Positions 19,709-28,459 of a DNA stretch of 56,293 nt are shown here, in pieces. A program made the position numbers and the translations under genes. This DNA is from Thiobacter sp964445085. GTDB lineage: Bacteria; Pseudomonadota; Gammaproteobacteria; Burkholderiales; Thiobacteraceae. The stretch is from the NCBI GenBank assembly GCA_964445085.1, contig CAYUJV010000003.1:1-56293 (forward strand). The letters are read 5' to 3'. Under the pieces are notes generated by a model. It was not told where the DNA came from. It saw nothing but the letters and a program-made list of their open reading frames with translations, and made no database searches. Position 1 is the first letter of the stretch; each line of letters begins with the position of its first letter.

Positions 19709-22492
19709 ATGCAAGCACGTCCGATCGCAGTCGCATTCCTGTTCGCAGCCGCCGTGAGTTCATTGCTGACGGCTTGCGAGAAGCTTTCGCAACCCAGCGC
19801 GGTCGAGTACGTGCAGCGGGCCAAGGACCTGGAAAGCAAAGGGGAGCTCAAGGCCAGCGTAATCGAGCTCAAGAATGCCGTGCAGCAGGATCCCAACAAT
19901 GCCCAAGCACGCTTGCTGCTCGGGCAACTCTATCTGCGGCTAAAGGACGGGTTCTCGGCCGAGAAGGAACTGCGCCGCGCGCAGGCGGCCGGTGTGAATG
20001 CAGAGACTGTACAGCCCCTGGTAGGGGATGCGCTGTTGTTGCAACGCGATTACCGCAAGGTGCTGGACGAGATAAAGCCCGCAGAGAAGGGGTCAAGTAC
20101 CCAGCGCGCGCAAATTCTGCGTATCCGGGCCGACGCCTTGTTTGCTCTGCGCCAGTACAAGGATGCATGCGACACCTACCCCCGGGCACTGGAGCTCAAT
20201 GACCAGCAGCCGCAGACTTACTGGGGTCTCGCCAACTGTGCGGCCGGAAAACGTGATTACGAAAAGGCCAAGCACTGGCTGAACGAAGCAATTACGCATA
20301 ACCCAAACGATGCCGAAAGCTGGGTTCGGAAGGGGGACCTTCACCGCATGCTGGGTGAAACGACGGAAGCGGACAACGCCTTCTCAAGCGCCATCAAGGC
20401 GGACCCGCGCGGCACTGCAGGCTATGTCAACCGGGCCGGTATTCGCTTGGTGCTCAACAAGCAGAAAGAGGCCGAGGATGACGTGGCTGCTGCGGCGAAA
20501 ATCGACGCCCGGGATTCCATGGTCCGGTACATGCAGGCCCTGCTGAAATACCGTGCGGGAAAGTATGAGGCCGCCAATGACATCCTGCAGGATCTGATGC
20601 GTACGAACAGTGGCAATTTCCAGACCGTGAGCCTGTACGGCATGACTGCTTACGCCCTTGGCAGCTATGAAACGGCGGAGAAGATATTCAGCGTGGTGTT
20701 GGCAGCTGCGCCCGGCGACCCCGCGCTTCGCAGCTACTTGGCACGGACGCAGCTGCGTCTGGGGCACCCGAACCAGGCAATGGAGACGGCGAAGCCCTTG
20801 GCCAAGGCGTTTCCAGACGACTCTCAGGTGCTCGCGCTGTTGGGCGAAATTCAAATGGCTGCCGGACAGTATGGCCAGGCCGAGGCCCTTTTGACCCGGG
20901 CGCTCGAGAAACGGCCCAAAGATGCCGGCTTGCGGACCCAGTTGGCCCAGACCCAGCTCGCCCAAGGCAAGCAAGACCAAGCGGTAAGCGAGCTGACCCA
21001 GGCGGCGCAGCTTGACGACCACGGCGTCAGCGCCGAAACCCTCCTTGCCGAGCTTGCTCTCCGCAACAAGAACTACGACCAAGCTTTATCCGTTCTTGGT
21101 GAAATGAAGAAAAAGCAACCGCGGAACCCCGTGGTGGCGAACCTGAGTGGCGTGGCTTACCAAGGCAAGAACCAAGTTGAGGAAGCCCGGGCGCAATTCA
21201 AGGCGGCGCTCGAGCTGCAGCCCAAGTTCACGGCTGCGGCGGTCAATCTCTCGACTCTCGAGCACAATGCGGGCAACCTGGATGGCGCGGCCGCTGCTCT
21301 GCAGGGTTTGCTCAAAGCGGATCCCAAGAATTTGCCGGCGATGCTGGGCTTGGCGCGGCTGGAGGAGGAGCGCCATCGTGACAAGGAGTCCCTCGCCTGG
21401 GTGATGAAGGCGGTCGGCGCGCAACCGAACGCGATTGCCCCGCGGCAACTCCTCGTCGGCTACTACCTTCGCTCCAATGACAAGGAAAAGGCCCTGGCGA
21501 CCGCCACGGAGGTCGCGACCCTGCGGCCCAACGACCCTGCCGCGCTGACCCTGCTTGCCGAAACCCAGCTTGCGGCAGGAGACCTGGTCGGGGCGGTGGC
21601 GAGTGAAAAGCGCCTCAGCGCGCTCAAGCCGAACTCCGCCGCTGTGCAACTGCGCCTCGCCAATGCCTTGATGGGCAGGGGCGACTATGCCGCGGCGCGC
21701 GAGGCCCTCAATCGCGCCCTGACGATTGAGCCCAATAACCTCGGGATCAGGGCTGCGCTGGTCAGCGTCGATGTCAAGGAGGGCAAACTGGATTCGGCCT
21801 TGCAGCGCGCGCAAGACATTCAGAGGTCGTTCCCTCAAGCGGCCGCCGGATTTGTCCTCGCGGGGGACATCCTGGCGGCGCGCGGAAAATTGGCCGATGC
21901 AAACGCGAGTTATCAGAAAGCCTATCAATTGGAGCCCGCCGGCCCCATCGCGATCAGCTGGTCACGGACGCAAAGGGCGATGGGACAAGGCGTTCAGTCG
22001 CTGGCTCCCCTGGTCAAGTGGCTGAATGCGCACCCGGAAGACGACAACGTCAGACTCTATCTGGCAACCGCAAATCGCAATCTGGGGCGCCTGGATGAGG
22101 CACAGAAACAGCTGAGTTACCTGGTGTCGAAGAACCCCGAAAACTTTCTCGCCCACAATGAGCTCGCAATCACGTACGAAGCACTCAAGCGGCCGTCGGA
22201 TGCCCTTCAGCATGCCGAACAGGCTTATAAGCTTCGTCCCGCACCAGCCATTGCCGACACGCTGGCGATGATCCTGCTGCGTCAAGGGCAATCCCAACGC
22301 GCGCTCAAGCTGCTGGAACAGGCGGTCAACGGCGGGGCAACCGAGCCGGAGATTCATTATCACTATGCGGTGGCGTTGGCCGATGCCGGTCAAACGGGCA
22401 AGGCGCGGGCCAAGCTGCAGGAACTTCTGGCTTCCAAACAGGCTTTCTCGGAACAGGCGGCAGCCCGTTCCCTGTTGGCCAGTCTTAAGTAG
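19709..22492 (+). CDS. Second PrsT-type TPR-repeat lipoprotein (tandem paralogue)
   Basis: 927 residues, nearly the same length and layout as the preceding PrsT. Lipobox LLTAC gives a lipidated Cys at about residue 23, then TPR repeats to the end. The match is collinear: SVIELKNAVQQDPNNAQA here against AVIELKNAIQKNPDFAEA in the first copy, and FSAEKELRRAQ against PSAEKELRRAL. The two have diverged and this copy looks less GC-rich by eye, so the duplication is probably old or the copy was acquired. Co-transcribed with prsT and followed after 27 bases by a beta-helix acyltransferase. It may have a different partner from PrsT. Confidence 0.88.
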   Translation: MQARPIAVAFLFAAAVSSLLTACEKLSQPSAVEYVQRAKDLESKGELKASVIELKNAVQQDPNNAQARLLLGQLYLRLKDGFSAEKELRRAQAAGVNAETVQPLVGDALLLQRDYRKVLDEIKPAEKGSSTQRAQILRIRADALFALRQYKDACDTYPRALELNDQQPQTYWGLANCAAGKRDYEKAKHWLNEAITHNPNDAESWVRKGDLHRMLGETTEADNAFSSAIKADPRGTAGYVNRAGIRLVLNKQKEAEDDVAAAAKIDARDSMVRYMQALLKYRAGKYEAANDILQDLMRTNSGNFQTVSLYGMTAYALGSYETAEKIFSVVLAAAPGDPALRSYLARTQLRLGHPNQAMETAKPLAKAFPDDSQVLALLGEIQMAAGQYGQAEALLTRALEKRPKDAGLRTQLAQTQLAQGKQDQAVSELTQAAQLDDHGVSAETLLAELALRNKNYDQALSVLGEMKKKQPRNPVVANLSGVAYQGKNQVEEARAQFKAALELQPKFTAAAVNLSTLEHNAGNLDGAAAALQGLLKADPKNLPAMLGLARLEEERHRDKESLAWVMKAVGAQPNAIAPRQLLVGYYLRSNDKEKALATATEVATLRPNDPAALTLLAETQLAAGDLVGAVASEKRLSALKPNSAAVQLRLANALMGRGDYAAAREALNRALTIEPNNLGIRAALVSVDVKEGKLDSALQRAQDIQRSFPQAAAGFVLAGDILAARGKLADANASYQKAYQLEPAGPIAISWSRTQRAMGQGVQSLAPLVKWLNAHPEDDNVRLYLATANRNLGRLDEAQKQLSYLVSKNPENFLAHNELAITYEALKRPSDALQHAEQAYKLRPAPAIADTLAMILLRQGQSQRALKLLEQAVNGGATEPEIHYHYAVALADAGQTGKARAKLQELLASKQAFSEQAAARSLLASLK

Positions 22493-22519
22493 CGTGCTCA
22501 CCGAATTCCGCGCCAAAGC

Positions 22520-23194
22520 ATGAAGACCACCCTTGCGGACATGATGCTGATTGGCGGGTGCGTCGGGATTCTGGTCCTCCTGAGCGCGGCGACCGCGGCG
22601 TCCCTGAGCTACGTTTCGCCGTATCGAGCCCTCATCGACGCCGCCGTTTTCCTGGGCGCCTACGGGGTATACAGCATGCTGCTGCTCGCCCTGATCAGGC
22701 GTTGGCGGCCATATCCGATAGGCCGCTTTCCCATGGACTCGCCTGCGGGCACCTATTGGAAGTTGAACGCGGTTCTCGTTGATCTAGCGCAAAAAGCATT
22801 GCGTCCCTTTACCACCGTGTTTACCGAAACGCTGCTTCACGCCGGCTTCGGTGCGGCTTGCGGCCGGTATGTGGCGATAGCCGGCATCCTGCGCGATCAC
22901 CCGTTATTGAAGATCGGCGACGGCGCGACGATCGGGCAGAATTCGGTGCTGACCGCCCATGCCATCACTCACCACGAGATTGTGCTGGCGCCGATCGTCA
23001 TCGGGGCCAATGCCGTGGTGGGGATCAACTGTACCGTCATGCCCGGCGTGGAATTGGGGGAGGGGGCAGTGCTTGCCCCAGGTGCTGTTGCGACCATCGG
23101 GACCAAGATTCCCGCGCGTGAACTGTGGGGCGGCGTGCCGGCCCGCAAACTCAAGGAGCTGGCCGCCGGGTCTGCGGATTCTGCGGCACTCTAG
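22520..23194 (+). CDS. Membrane-anchored left-handed beta-helix acyltransferase-like protein
   Basis: 224 residues. Two membrane helices (about 7-30 and 38-60) are followed by an amphipathic linker and a hexapeptide-repeat region (about 125-205) with patterns such as IGDGATIGQNSVLTAHA, IGANAVVGINCTVMPGVELG and GAVLAPGAVATIG. The end reads LWGGVPARKLKEL, the classic tail of LbH acetyl/acyltransferases. His residues in AITHHE could be catalytic. The arrangement resembles the C-terminal transferase part of Pls/PosA-like synthetases, but here it stands alone. Its place after two PrsT genes suggests acylation of an exopolysaccharide or other matrix product; the substrate is unknown. Its TAG stop overlaps the stop of the convergent SDR gene. 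Confidence 0.78.
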   Translation: MKTTLADMMLIGGCVGILVLLSAATAASLSYVSPYRALIDAAVFLGAYGVYSMLLLALIRRWRPYPIGRFPMDSPAGTYWKLNAVLVDLAQKALRPFTTVFTETLLHAGFGAACGRYVAIAGILRDHPLLKIGDGATIGQNSVLTAHAITHHEIVLAPIVIGANAVVGINCTVMPGVELGEGAVLAPGAVATIGTKIPARELWGGVPARKLKELAAGSADSAAL

Positions 23195-23988
23195 CTCCGC
23201 GGCGGTCTGAACATCTTGGCGACTTCTCGCACGACCATCCGGGGCGGAAAGAGGCCGGCAAAGAGGCGTTGCTTCCAGACACCCTTTGCCGAGATCACGA
23301 CTGGCTGCCCATTATCCAGATGGGCAAGGGCGTCCCTGACAGCCTCTGCCGGCGAGCTACGCTCTTTGATGCTGCCCACGTACCCACCCGCCTTCTCGTC
23401 GAATTCGGAGACAGTGGGCCCGGGTACCAAGGTCTGCACGTGGATTCCCCGCTCCCGCCACTCTTCGTATAGCGCCAGGCTAAAGTGTTGCACGTAAGCC
23501 TTGGTCGCAGCATAGACCGCCATGTAAGGCACGGGCTGATAGGCGGCCTGCGAAGACACATTGATGATCGCACTGCGGTGATGAACGGTCAGGTGAGGCA
23601 GGAAAGTCCTGCACATGGCGGTCAGCGCGGTGACGTTGAGAGCGATGATCTTCTCGTACGTGTCGCTGTCACGGCTCTCGAAGGGCCCCCACCGCCCTGC
23701 AGCGGCGTTGTTCACCAAGAGGCTGATATGCACGCCGGCGGAATCGAGAAGGTGGTACAGACGTGCGGGCGTGCCCGCTTCGGTTAGGTCTGCAGGAAGT
23801 ACCCGGACCGCGATGCCATGACGTTCGGTCAATTCATCAGCCAAGGTCTGAAGAAGCTGACCGCGGCGGGCGACGACAACCAGGTTCATTCCTGCGGCCG
23901 CAAGCGCGACGCAAAATTCACGCCCAATACCCGAAGAGGCGCCGGTTACCAAGGCCCATGAGGTCGGCTGAAGAGGATGGGTGGTCAC
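23191..23988 (-). CDS. SDR-family NAD(P)-dependent oxidoreductase
   Basis: 265 residues, classical short-chain dehydrogenase. The cofactor loop is ALVTGASSGIGREF near residue 14, followed by NNAAAG, the catalytic Ser in INVSSQAAYQP and the YxxxK pair in YAATKAYVQ. The start is a GTG at 23988, which gives the normal spacing to the glycine motif; the ribosome site is weak. Proteins of this DltE-like type reduce varied carbonyl substrates, so no specific reaction can be assigned. The gene is alone on this strand between a terminator and the convergent acyltransferase gene, and shares the palindrome CTAG as stop codon with that gene. Confidence 0.85.
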   Translation of the reverse strand: MTTHPLQPTSWALVTGASSGIGREFCVALAAAGMNLVVVARRGQLLQTLADELTERHGIAVRVLPADLTEAGTPARLYHLLDSAGVHISLLVNNAAAGRWGPFESRDSDTYEKIIALNVTALTAMCRTFLPHLTVHHRSAIINVSSQAAYQPVPYMAVYAATKAYVQHFSLALYEEWRERGIHVQTLVPGPTVSEFDEKAGGYVGSIKERSSPAEAVRDALAHLDNGQPVVISAKGVWKQRLFAGLFPPRMVVREVAKMFRPPRS

Positions 23989-24012
23989 GCCGCAATTTGA
24001 TACTCATTGAGC

Positions 24013-24041
24013 AAAAAAAGAAAGGGGCTTGCGCCCCTTTC
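24013..24041 (-). terminator. Intrinsic terminator of the PEP-CTERM gene
   Basis: Nine-base-pair stem GAAAGGGGC (24033-24041 read on the minus strand) with GCCCCTTTC (24020-24028) and a four-base GCAA loop, followed on the minus strand by seven T (24013-24019). It lies 26 bases after the stop of the PEP-CTERM gene and before the SDR start, so the two are separate units. Confidence 0.88.
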
Positions 24042-24067
24042 TTTTCCCAACCGGAAGCTGGATTAAC

Positions 24068-25033
24068 TCAAGCCTTGCGGCGACGGCCTGCGGCACCCAT
24101 CGCTGCCAGACCGAGCCCCATCAACGCCAAGGACATCGGTTCCGGCACGGAAGTCGAGGAGTCCGTCATCAGCATGTTGTTCGGGCCAGTCAGGCCGTTG
24201 ATACGACCGACGCTGTTGACGCAGTTGGTGCCCTGCCCGCCGGCGCCGTCGATGTAGGCGGTCCCGTTCCAGAAGCATGCGGACGGGTCGGTTTGGCTGT
24301 ATGGCAGGTTCAGCTGGGTATCAAAGTCCATCGTGATCGTGCTCGGCAGGCTTCCCGGGAAGAACAGGGAGTCCAGGTAGGTGATCGTGATCCCGAGGCG
24401 GCCACCGCCTTGTCCAGTGATAGTGTCGATAGTCGGGTAGTTATTGGTGCCGAATTGATCCAGCGGCACGACCTGAAGCCCGTTGGGACCGACCGGGGTG
24501 TTGGCCGTGAAGCTGGTTTGGCCCGTGTTATTGGGGTCGCCAGCGACCCAGGGGTTCACGAACCCGGAGAGAATCAGCGTGCCATTCTGGAAACCTTGAC
24601 CGGTCAGGTTGCTGGACACGGTCCCGGCGGTGTTGCTGTACCAGATTTGGAAGAAATTGTTGCCGCCAGCGATGGTCTGGAAGGTGGCGGAACCGGTTCC
24701 TGGCGTGCCGGACACCGCAACGACCTGTTCCTGGAACCCGGTGACATAGGTCCATTCGCTGTTACCGAACAAGCCGGCTACCGGATTCCCTTGGTAATTG
24801 AAGCTCGCCAGACGGGCGTGGGCATAGGTCTGGAAGATATCGCCGACAGTCGGGTTCTGGACGTTACCGCTGACCGGTGTCACGAGGGCGTTGCCCACGG
24901 TCCAGTCCAGGACATCAACATTGACGGCGCTCAGCGCACCTGCGCCGTCCGGGTCGATGGATACGGCGTGGGCCGCGCCGGAAAACGCTACCGCAAGTGC
25001 CGCAGAAACCAGAGTCTTCTGGAGGATGCTCAT
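24068..25033 (-). CDS. Secreted PEP-CTERM sorting-domain protein, PepA (flocculation)-like
   Basis: 321 residues. A signal peptide ends near residue 23 (SGAAHA/VSID). The middle is Gly/Asn/Thr-rich, low in Cys and Lys, as in extracellular matrix proteins. The C-terminus is a textbook PEP-CTERM tag: VPEP, then a hydrophobic helix (LALMGLGLAAMGAAG) and RRRKA. XrtA-type exosortases cut at this tag. Length, the opening pattern after the signal (IDPDGAG) and the single-gene sigma-54 unit recall the flocculation-associated PepA proteins of Zoogloea and relatives, but I cannot confirm that family by eye. A strong ribosome site (AAGGAG) precedes the start. Two Cys near 272 and 289 may form a disulfide. 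Confidence 0.9.
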   Translation of the reverse strand: MSILQKTLVSAALAVAFSGAAHAVSIDPDGAGALSAVNVDVLDWTVGNALVTPVSGNVQNPTVGDIFQTYAHARLASFNYQGNPVAGLFGNSEWTYVTGFQEQVVAVSGTPGTGSATFQTIAGGNNFFQIWYSNTAGTVSSNLTGQGFQNGTLILSGFVNPWVAGDPNNTGQTSFTANTPVGPNGLQVVPLDQFGTNNYPTIDTITGQGGGRLGITITYLDSLFFPGSLPSTITMDFDTQLNLPYSQTDPSACFWNGTAYIDGAGGQGTNCVNSVGRINGLTGPNNMLMTDSSTSVPEPMSLALMGLGLAAMGAAGRRRKA

Positions 25034-25094
25034 TTTTGGTTCTCCTTAAAGGTCGATTGATGAGCGAAACAAAGAATCGCTTGGCTTATCACTA

Positions 25095-25110
25095 AGCACA
25101 CGGCATGCCA
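25095..25110 (-). promoter_or_regulatory. Predicted sigma-54 promoter of the PEP-CTERM gene
   Basis: On the minus strand the site reads TGGCATGCCGTGTGCT, with GG-N10-GC spacing and the -24 core TGGCA. The GC lies about 63 bases before the ATG at 25033, almost the same distance as at the sugar transferase operon. With PrsR encoded nearby, PrsR-dependent control is likely. Confidence 0.7.
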
Positions 25111-25174
25111 GGATAGAACATATCTTATAAAACAATGTGATAGAGACGCCATCCGCGACCTGCGCCTCGCCTAC

Positions 25175-25197
25175 TGTAAAGAAATCCGACAAGTCGG
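25175..25197. promoter_or_regulatory. Candidate activator-binding site upstream of the PEP-CTERM promoter
   Basis: TGTAA (25175-25179) is followed by a palindrome CCGAC-AA-GTCGG (25186-25197). It lies 65-90 bases upstream of the sigma-54 core, the usual range for an enhancer-binding protein. Related TGTAA...CCGRCA pairs are at 16810-16827 and 38341-38359. PrsR binding is inferred, not shown. Confidence 0.4.
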
Positions 25198-25246
25198 CCA
25201 TAGCTTCCGGGGCGCGGATGACGGCACCGCCCTCGGGCCCCCGCGT

Positions 25247-26869
25247 TCAAAGCCTGCCCGGCGGGCGGGTGAGCTTGGCGGCGACACGTAGCGCGTTGGC
25301 GGCAACCGTCAGAGCGGGGTTGATGCCTCCGCTGGAAGGGAAAAAGGAGGCGTCAACAACGTACAGATTGCCCAGGTCATGGGCCCGATTGTCCGGATCC
25401 AAGACACTGCGGCCGGAATCGGTCCCAAACCGGCAGGTTCCGCACACGTGTGCCAGGCGCTGATTGTTTTCGGCCTGTGGCAAAAGCAGCGGGCGGAAGG
25501 GTCGGAATAGATGACGAAGGCGGGTTCTCATTTCCGCGATTCGTGCGTGGTCCCGCCGCCGGATCTGGTAATAAAGGCTGACTCGCCCGCTCGCCGGATC
25601 CAGCTCGATACGATTTTCGCGATAGGGCAGGTCCTCGACGATGGACGCCATGATGGGGCCTGATGACAGCAGCCGCTGCAGATAGCCTCGCACAAGCGGT
25701 TTGGCCAGACGGAATAAACCGCCAGCCAACGGGATGGTCCCCTTGCGGAGTTCGTCCTCAAGCGTGGCCGCGAGTTGGGGCGGCGGCGGGAGTGCGCCAA
25801 AGGCCTGCACCGAACCAAGCTTCACGTCGCGTTGATAAAGGTCGTTGAAGGCGATTTCCTTCCACGAAGGGTTTAAGCCATCCTTGAGCTTCGAACGAAG
25901 CACATATAGGTCCACGAAATGGCGCATGAGGTGCCGGCCGACGAGCCCCGAGCGGTTTGCCAACCCCTGCGGCCATTGAGGGGTTTGGGATGCCAACAGC
26001 AGCGCTGGGGTCTGGAGCGCGCCCGCCGCAAGAATCACGATTGCGCCGCGCAGGGTCAGGGTTTCGCCCCGATAGCGACAGACTATCCCCGTCACCCGTG
26101 TCGCATCTGCTTCCAGCCGGAGTACCTCACATTCCTCAAGGAGCTGGGCGCCATGCTGCTCCAGTGCGGGCTGCAGGCAGGCACGAAGGCTATCATTCTT
26201 GCACTCCATCGGGCATAGATAGCCTTGGCAGCAGGCGCAAGCCGCCTTGAACTCACAGGCCTGGGGAAGACGATAAGGGTGGCAGCCTTGATCCCTGAGA
26301 TATTCCTTCAAGCGCGCGGCGGCGGGAGTCAGTTCCGGCGGGTCAAGGTAACCCGGTTGAAAATCCGGCCCCCGCAGCGGATCCGCCTCTCCGCGAACGC
26401 CATATAGTCTTTCTGCCTCTTCATAGAAGGGGGCAAGGTCTGCGTAGCGGATGGGCCAGGACTCCGGCAGGTCCGCCTCCTCGGCGCCCGGATGCGCAGA
26501 CCGAGGCTCGAAATCCGCAGGGAAAAAGCGCTCCAAGGCCATGCCGTAGAGCGCACTGGAACCGCCTGCGCCCGCCCCAATAAAGGGGATGAGCGACTTC
26601 GGCCTTCGATGGCTTTTGTCCTCGATGACATTCCAATCGCGCCCCGCTCTGGCAAGCAAGGCCTGGTGTTCGGGCCCGGGTGCAGAGGGAGGCGAAAAGC
26701 ACGCTTCGGGGTATTGGCCTCGCAGCGCTTCCGGCTCCCGGGGTACCCTGCCCCTCTCGCAAAAAAGGACCCTTATCCCCGCTCTGGCCAATGCGTAGCC
26801 AATGGTCGCGCCGCCCATCCCGGTGCCGATCACAATGACGTCCCATACACTGTCCGCCGGTTGTTTCAT
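25247..26869 (-). CDS. GMC-family FAD-dependent oxidoreductase
   Basis: 540 residues from ATG 26869, which has AGAGGCG upstream and sits just before the FAD-binding loop (DVIVIGTGMGGATIGYALA). The frame is open far upstream, but that part has no recognisable content. The C-terminal GMC signature is present (NLYVVDASFFPSSGGINPAL), as is a conserved His-bearing segment (RLAHVCGTCRFG). A Cys-rich stretch in the first half (ACEFKAACACCQGYLC and PMECK) recalls long-chain alcohol and cholesterol oxidase-like GMC proteins. No signal peptide. The substrate is unknown; position between a PEP-CTERM gene and lipid-export-type genes suggests an alcohol or lipid. It is divergent from the first permease gene. 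Confidence 0.87.
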   Translation of the reverse strand: MKQPADSVWDVIVIGTGMGGATIGYALARAGIRVLFCERGRVPREPEALRGQYPEACFSPPSAPGPEHQALLARAGRDWNVIEDKSHRRPKSLIPFIGAGAGGSSALYGMALERFFPADFEPRSAHPGAEEADLPESWPIRYADLAPFYEEAERLYGVRGEADPLRGPDFQPGYLDPPELTPAAARLKEYLRDQGCHPYRLPQACEFKAACACCQGYLCPMECKNDSLRACLQPALEQHGAQLLEECEVLRLEADATRVTGIVCRYRGETLTLRGAIVILAAGALQTPALLLASQTPQWPQGLANRSGLVGRHLMRHFVDLYVLRSKLKDGLNPSWKEIAFNDLYQRDVKLGSVQAFGALPPPPQLAATLEDELRKGTIPLAGGLFRLAKPLVRGYLQRLLSSGPIMASIVEDLPYRENRIELDPASGRVSLYYQIRRRDHARIAEMRTRLRHLFRPFRPLLLPQAENNQRLAHVCGTCRFGTDSGRSVLDPDNRAHDLGNLYVVDASFFPSSGGINPALTVAANALRVAAKLTRPPGRL

Positions 26870-27216
26870 CGCCTCTGCCTTCCGTCTGATTGCGGCCCTT
26901 GCCCACGATGCAAACCGCCGTGCATCATACAACAGGGGCTGGGAAGGCCAGATAGGCAATTGGTCGGCCGCAACGTCGGCCTGTGGCGCGCTTCCTCCCG
27001 CGAACATCGCGCTACAATGCCTGCGTTTCGCTGCCAAAGGCGCTCGGCCCGGGGCGAATGGCCGGCGGGACCACTGGGACGGTGTCTTTGCATCGGCAAT
27101 GATAGGCTTTCCTTCGCGTGGCCTGGCGGGATAAATATCGGGGATGAAACGGTTCACCGGTTTCCCGTGGCGGGGGCCGCGACCGAACGAGTCGGGATGT
27201 TCGTCTGTGAGGTGAG
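26870..27216. other. Intergenic region between GMC oxidoreductase and permease genes; no gene supported
   Basis: 347 bases between divergent genes. Open frames here are chance extensions. A TACAAT (27013-27018, plus) and an A/T patch GGGATAAATATC (about 27127-27138) could be promoter parts for the permease operon, but neither has a good -35. A small inverted repeat TTGC-ATCG-GCAA lies at about 27087-27098. I see no terminator, repeat or sigma-54 site. Confidence 0.4.
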
Positions 27217-28440
27217 ATGGCCGATCTGTTACTTGCGCTCCGCAATCTGACCCGCAACCGCCGGCGTTCGCTGACCGCCCTGTTCATCGTGGTGGTCGGG
27301 GTCGTTTCCATGGTCCTTGCCGAGGGTTTCATCCAGTGGATTTTCTGGGCCATGAGAGAGAGCACCATCAAGTTCCAGTCGGGCCACATCCAGGTCGTAC
27401 GCCCGGATTACTTCAGCAAGGGTGTTGCCAATCCGTTTGCGTACTTGTTGCCGGAAGATTCGCCCGTGGAGAAGGCGCTTGCCGCTACCCCCGGGGTCGA
27501 GCTTGTCGCGCCGCGGCTGAAGCTCACCGGGCTGGTTAGCCATGGGGAGACGACAGTGGCGTTTCTGGGGGAAGGCGTCGTGCCGGCGAAGGAAGCTGAG
27601 CTGAGCGTGGCCGTCTATATCGCGCAAGGTCGTAACCTGTCGAGTCCCTCGGCCAAAGAGGTCATTCTGGGCCGGGGGCTTGCCCGGACGCTTGGCGTTG
27701 CGCCGGGAGACATGGTCGCATTGCTGGTCACCGCTTCCGGCGGCGGCATCAACGCAGCCGAGTTCAAAGTCGTGGGCCTTTTCACCACCCCCAACCAGGC
27801 TTACGACAATTCCGCGCTGCGCCTTCCGATCCGACAGGCCCAGTCCTTGCTCCGGGTCCAGGGCGCGCATGCCTGGTTGGTGCTGCTGGCTGAAACCGAC
27901 CAAACCGATCGCTTTCTGCACGAGTTCAGGGCGCGCTTCCCAGAACAGCAAGAACGCATCGAGTTCGTGCCGTGGTACGCACATGCCGATTTCTACAACA
28001 AGACCGTAGCCCTGTTCTCCCAGCAGATTACCGTGCTCAGGGTGATCATCGGCTCGATCATCATTCTGAGCATTTCGAACATGCTCGTGATGAACGCAAT
28101 GGAGCGCACGGGCGAGGTGGGCACCCTGCTTGCCATCGGCTTCAAACGCAAGAAGATCCTGCAGATGTTCGCCGCCGAGGGATTCATGCTTGGCCTGGCG
28201 GGAGGGCTCCTCGGCGTCGGCGTCGGCTTTGTGCTGGCGCAACTGATTTCCTCGGTCGGCATACCCATGCCGCCACCGCCGGGCATGGAGCGGGGCTACA
28301 CCGCCGAAATCCGCGTGACGCTCGGCCTGTTGGCCAGTGCCTTTTTTATCGCCTTCGCCACCACGCTGCTGGCCGGGCTTTACCCGGCATGGAAGGCCTC
28401 GCGCCAGGAGATCGTCAACGCGTTGCGGCACAACATCTGA
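27217..28440 (+). CDS. FtsX-type ABC transporter permease (first of a pair)
   Basis: 407 residues. Layout of the MacB/LolC/LolE class: one N-terminal membrane helix (about 18-40), a periplasmic domain (about 45-270) and three C-terminal helices (about 280-400) with the FtsX pattern MNAMERTGEVGTLLAIGFKR and a final LYPAWKASRQEIVNALRHNI. Such permeases do not form channels; they move lipids or lipoproteins out of the inner membrane by mechanical coupling. The start follows GAGGTGAG. A close paralogue follows after 19 bases, so they probably form a heterodimer. The ATPase is likely the FHA-ABC protein at 30649. Confidence 0.9.
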   Translation: MADLLLALRNLTRNRRRSLTALFIVVVGVVSMVLAEGFIQWIFWAMRESTIKFQSGHIQVVRPDYFSKGVANPFAYLLPEDSPVEKALAATPGVELVAPRLKLTGLVSHGETTVAFLGEGVVPAKEAELSVAVYIAQGRNLSSPSAKEVILGRGLARTLGVAPGDMVALLVTASGGGINAAEFKVVGLFTTPNQAYDNSALRLPIRQAQSLLRVQGAHAWLVLLAETDQTDRFLHEFRARFPEQQERIEFVPWYAHADFYNKTVALFSQQITVLRVIIGSIIILSISNMLVMNAMERTGEVGTLLAIGFKRKKILQMFAAEGFMLGLAGGLLGVGVGFVLAQLISSVGIPMPPPPGMERGYTAEIRVTLGLLASAFFIAFATTLLAGLYPAWKASRQEIVNALRHNI

Positions 28441-28459
28441 CCCGGGTCGTCCGTCGATC

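Noticed and set aside
25247..27157. GMC oxidoreductase starting at 27157 (636 residues)
   Set aside because: The first 96 residues are Arg/Pro-rich with no homologue-like content, and the FAD motif sits at the proper distance from ATG 26869.
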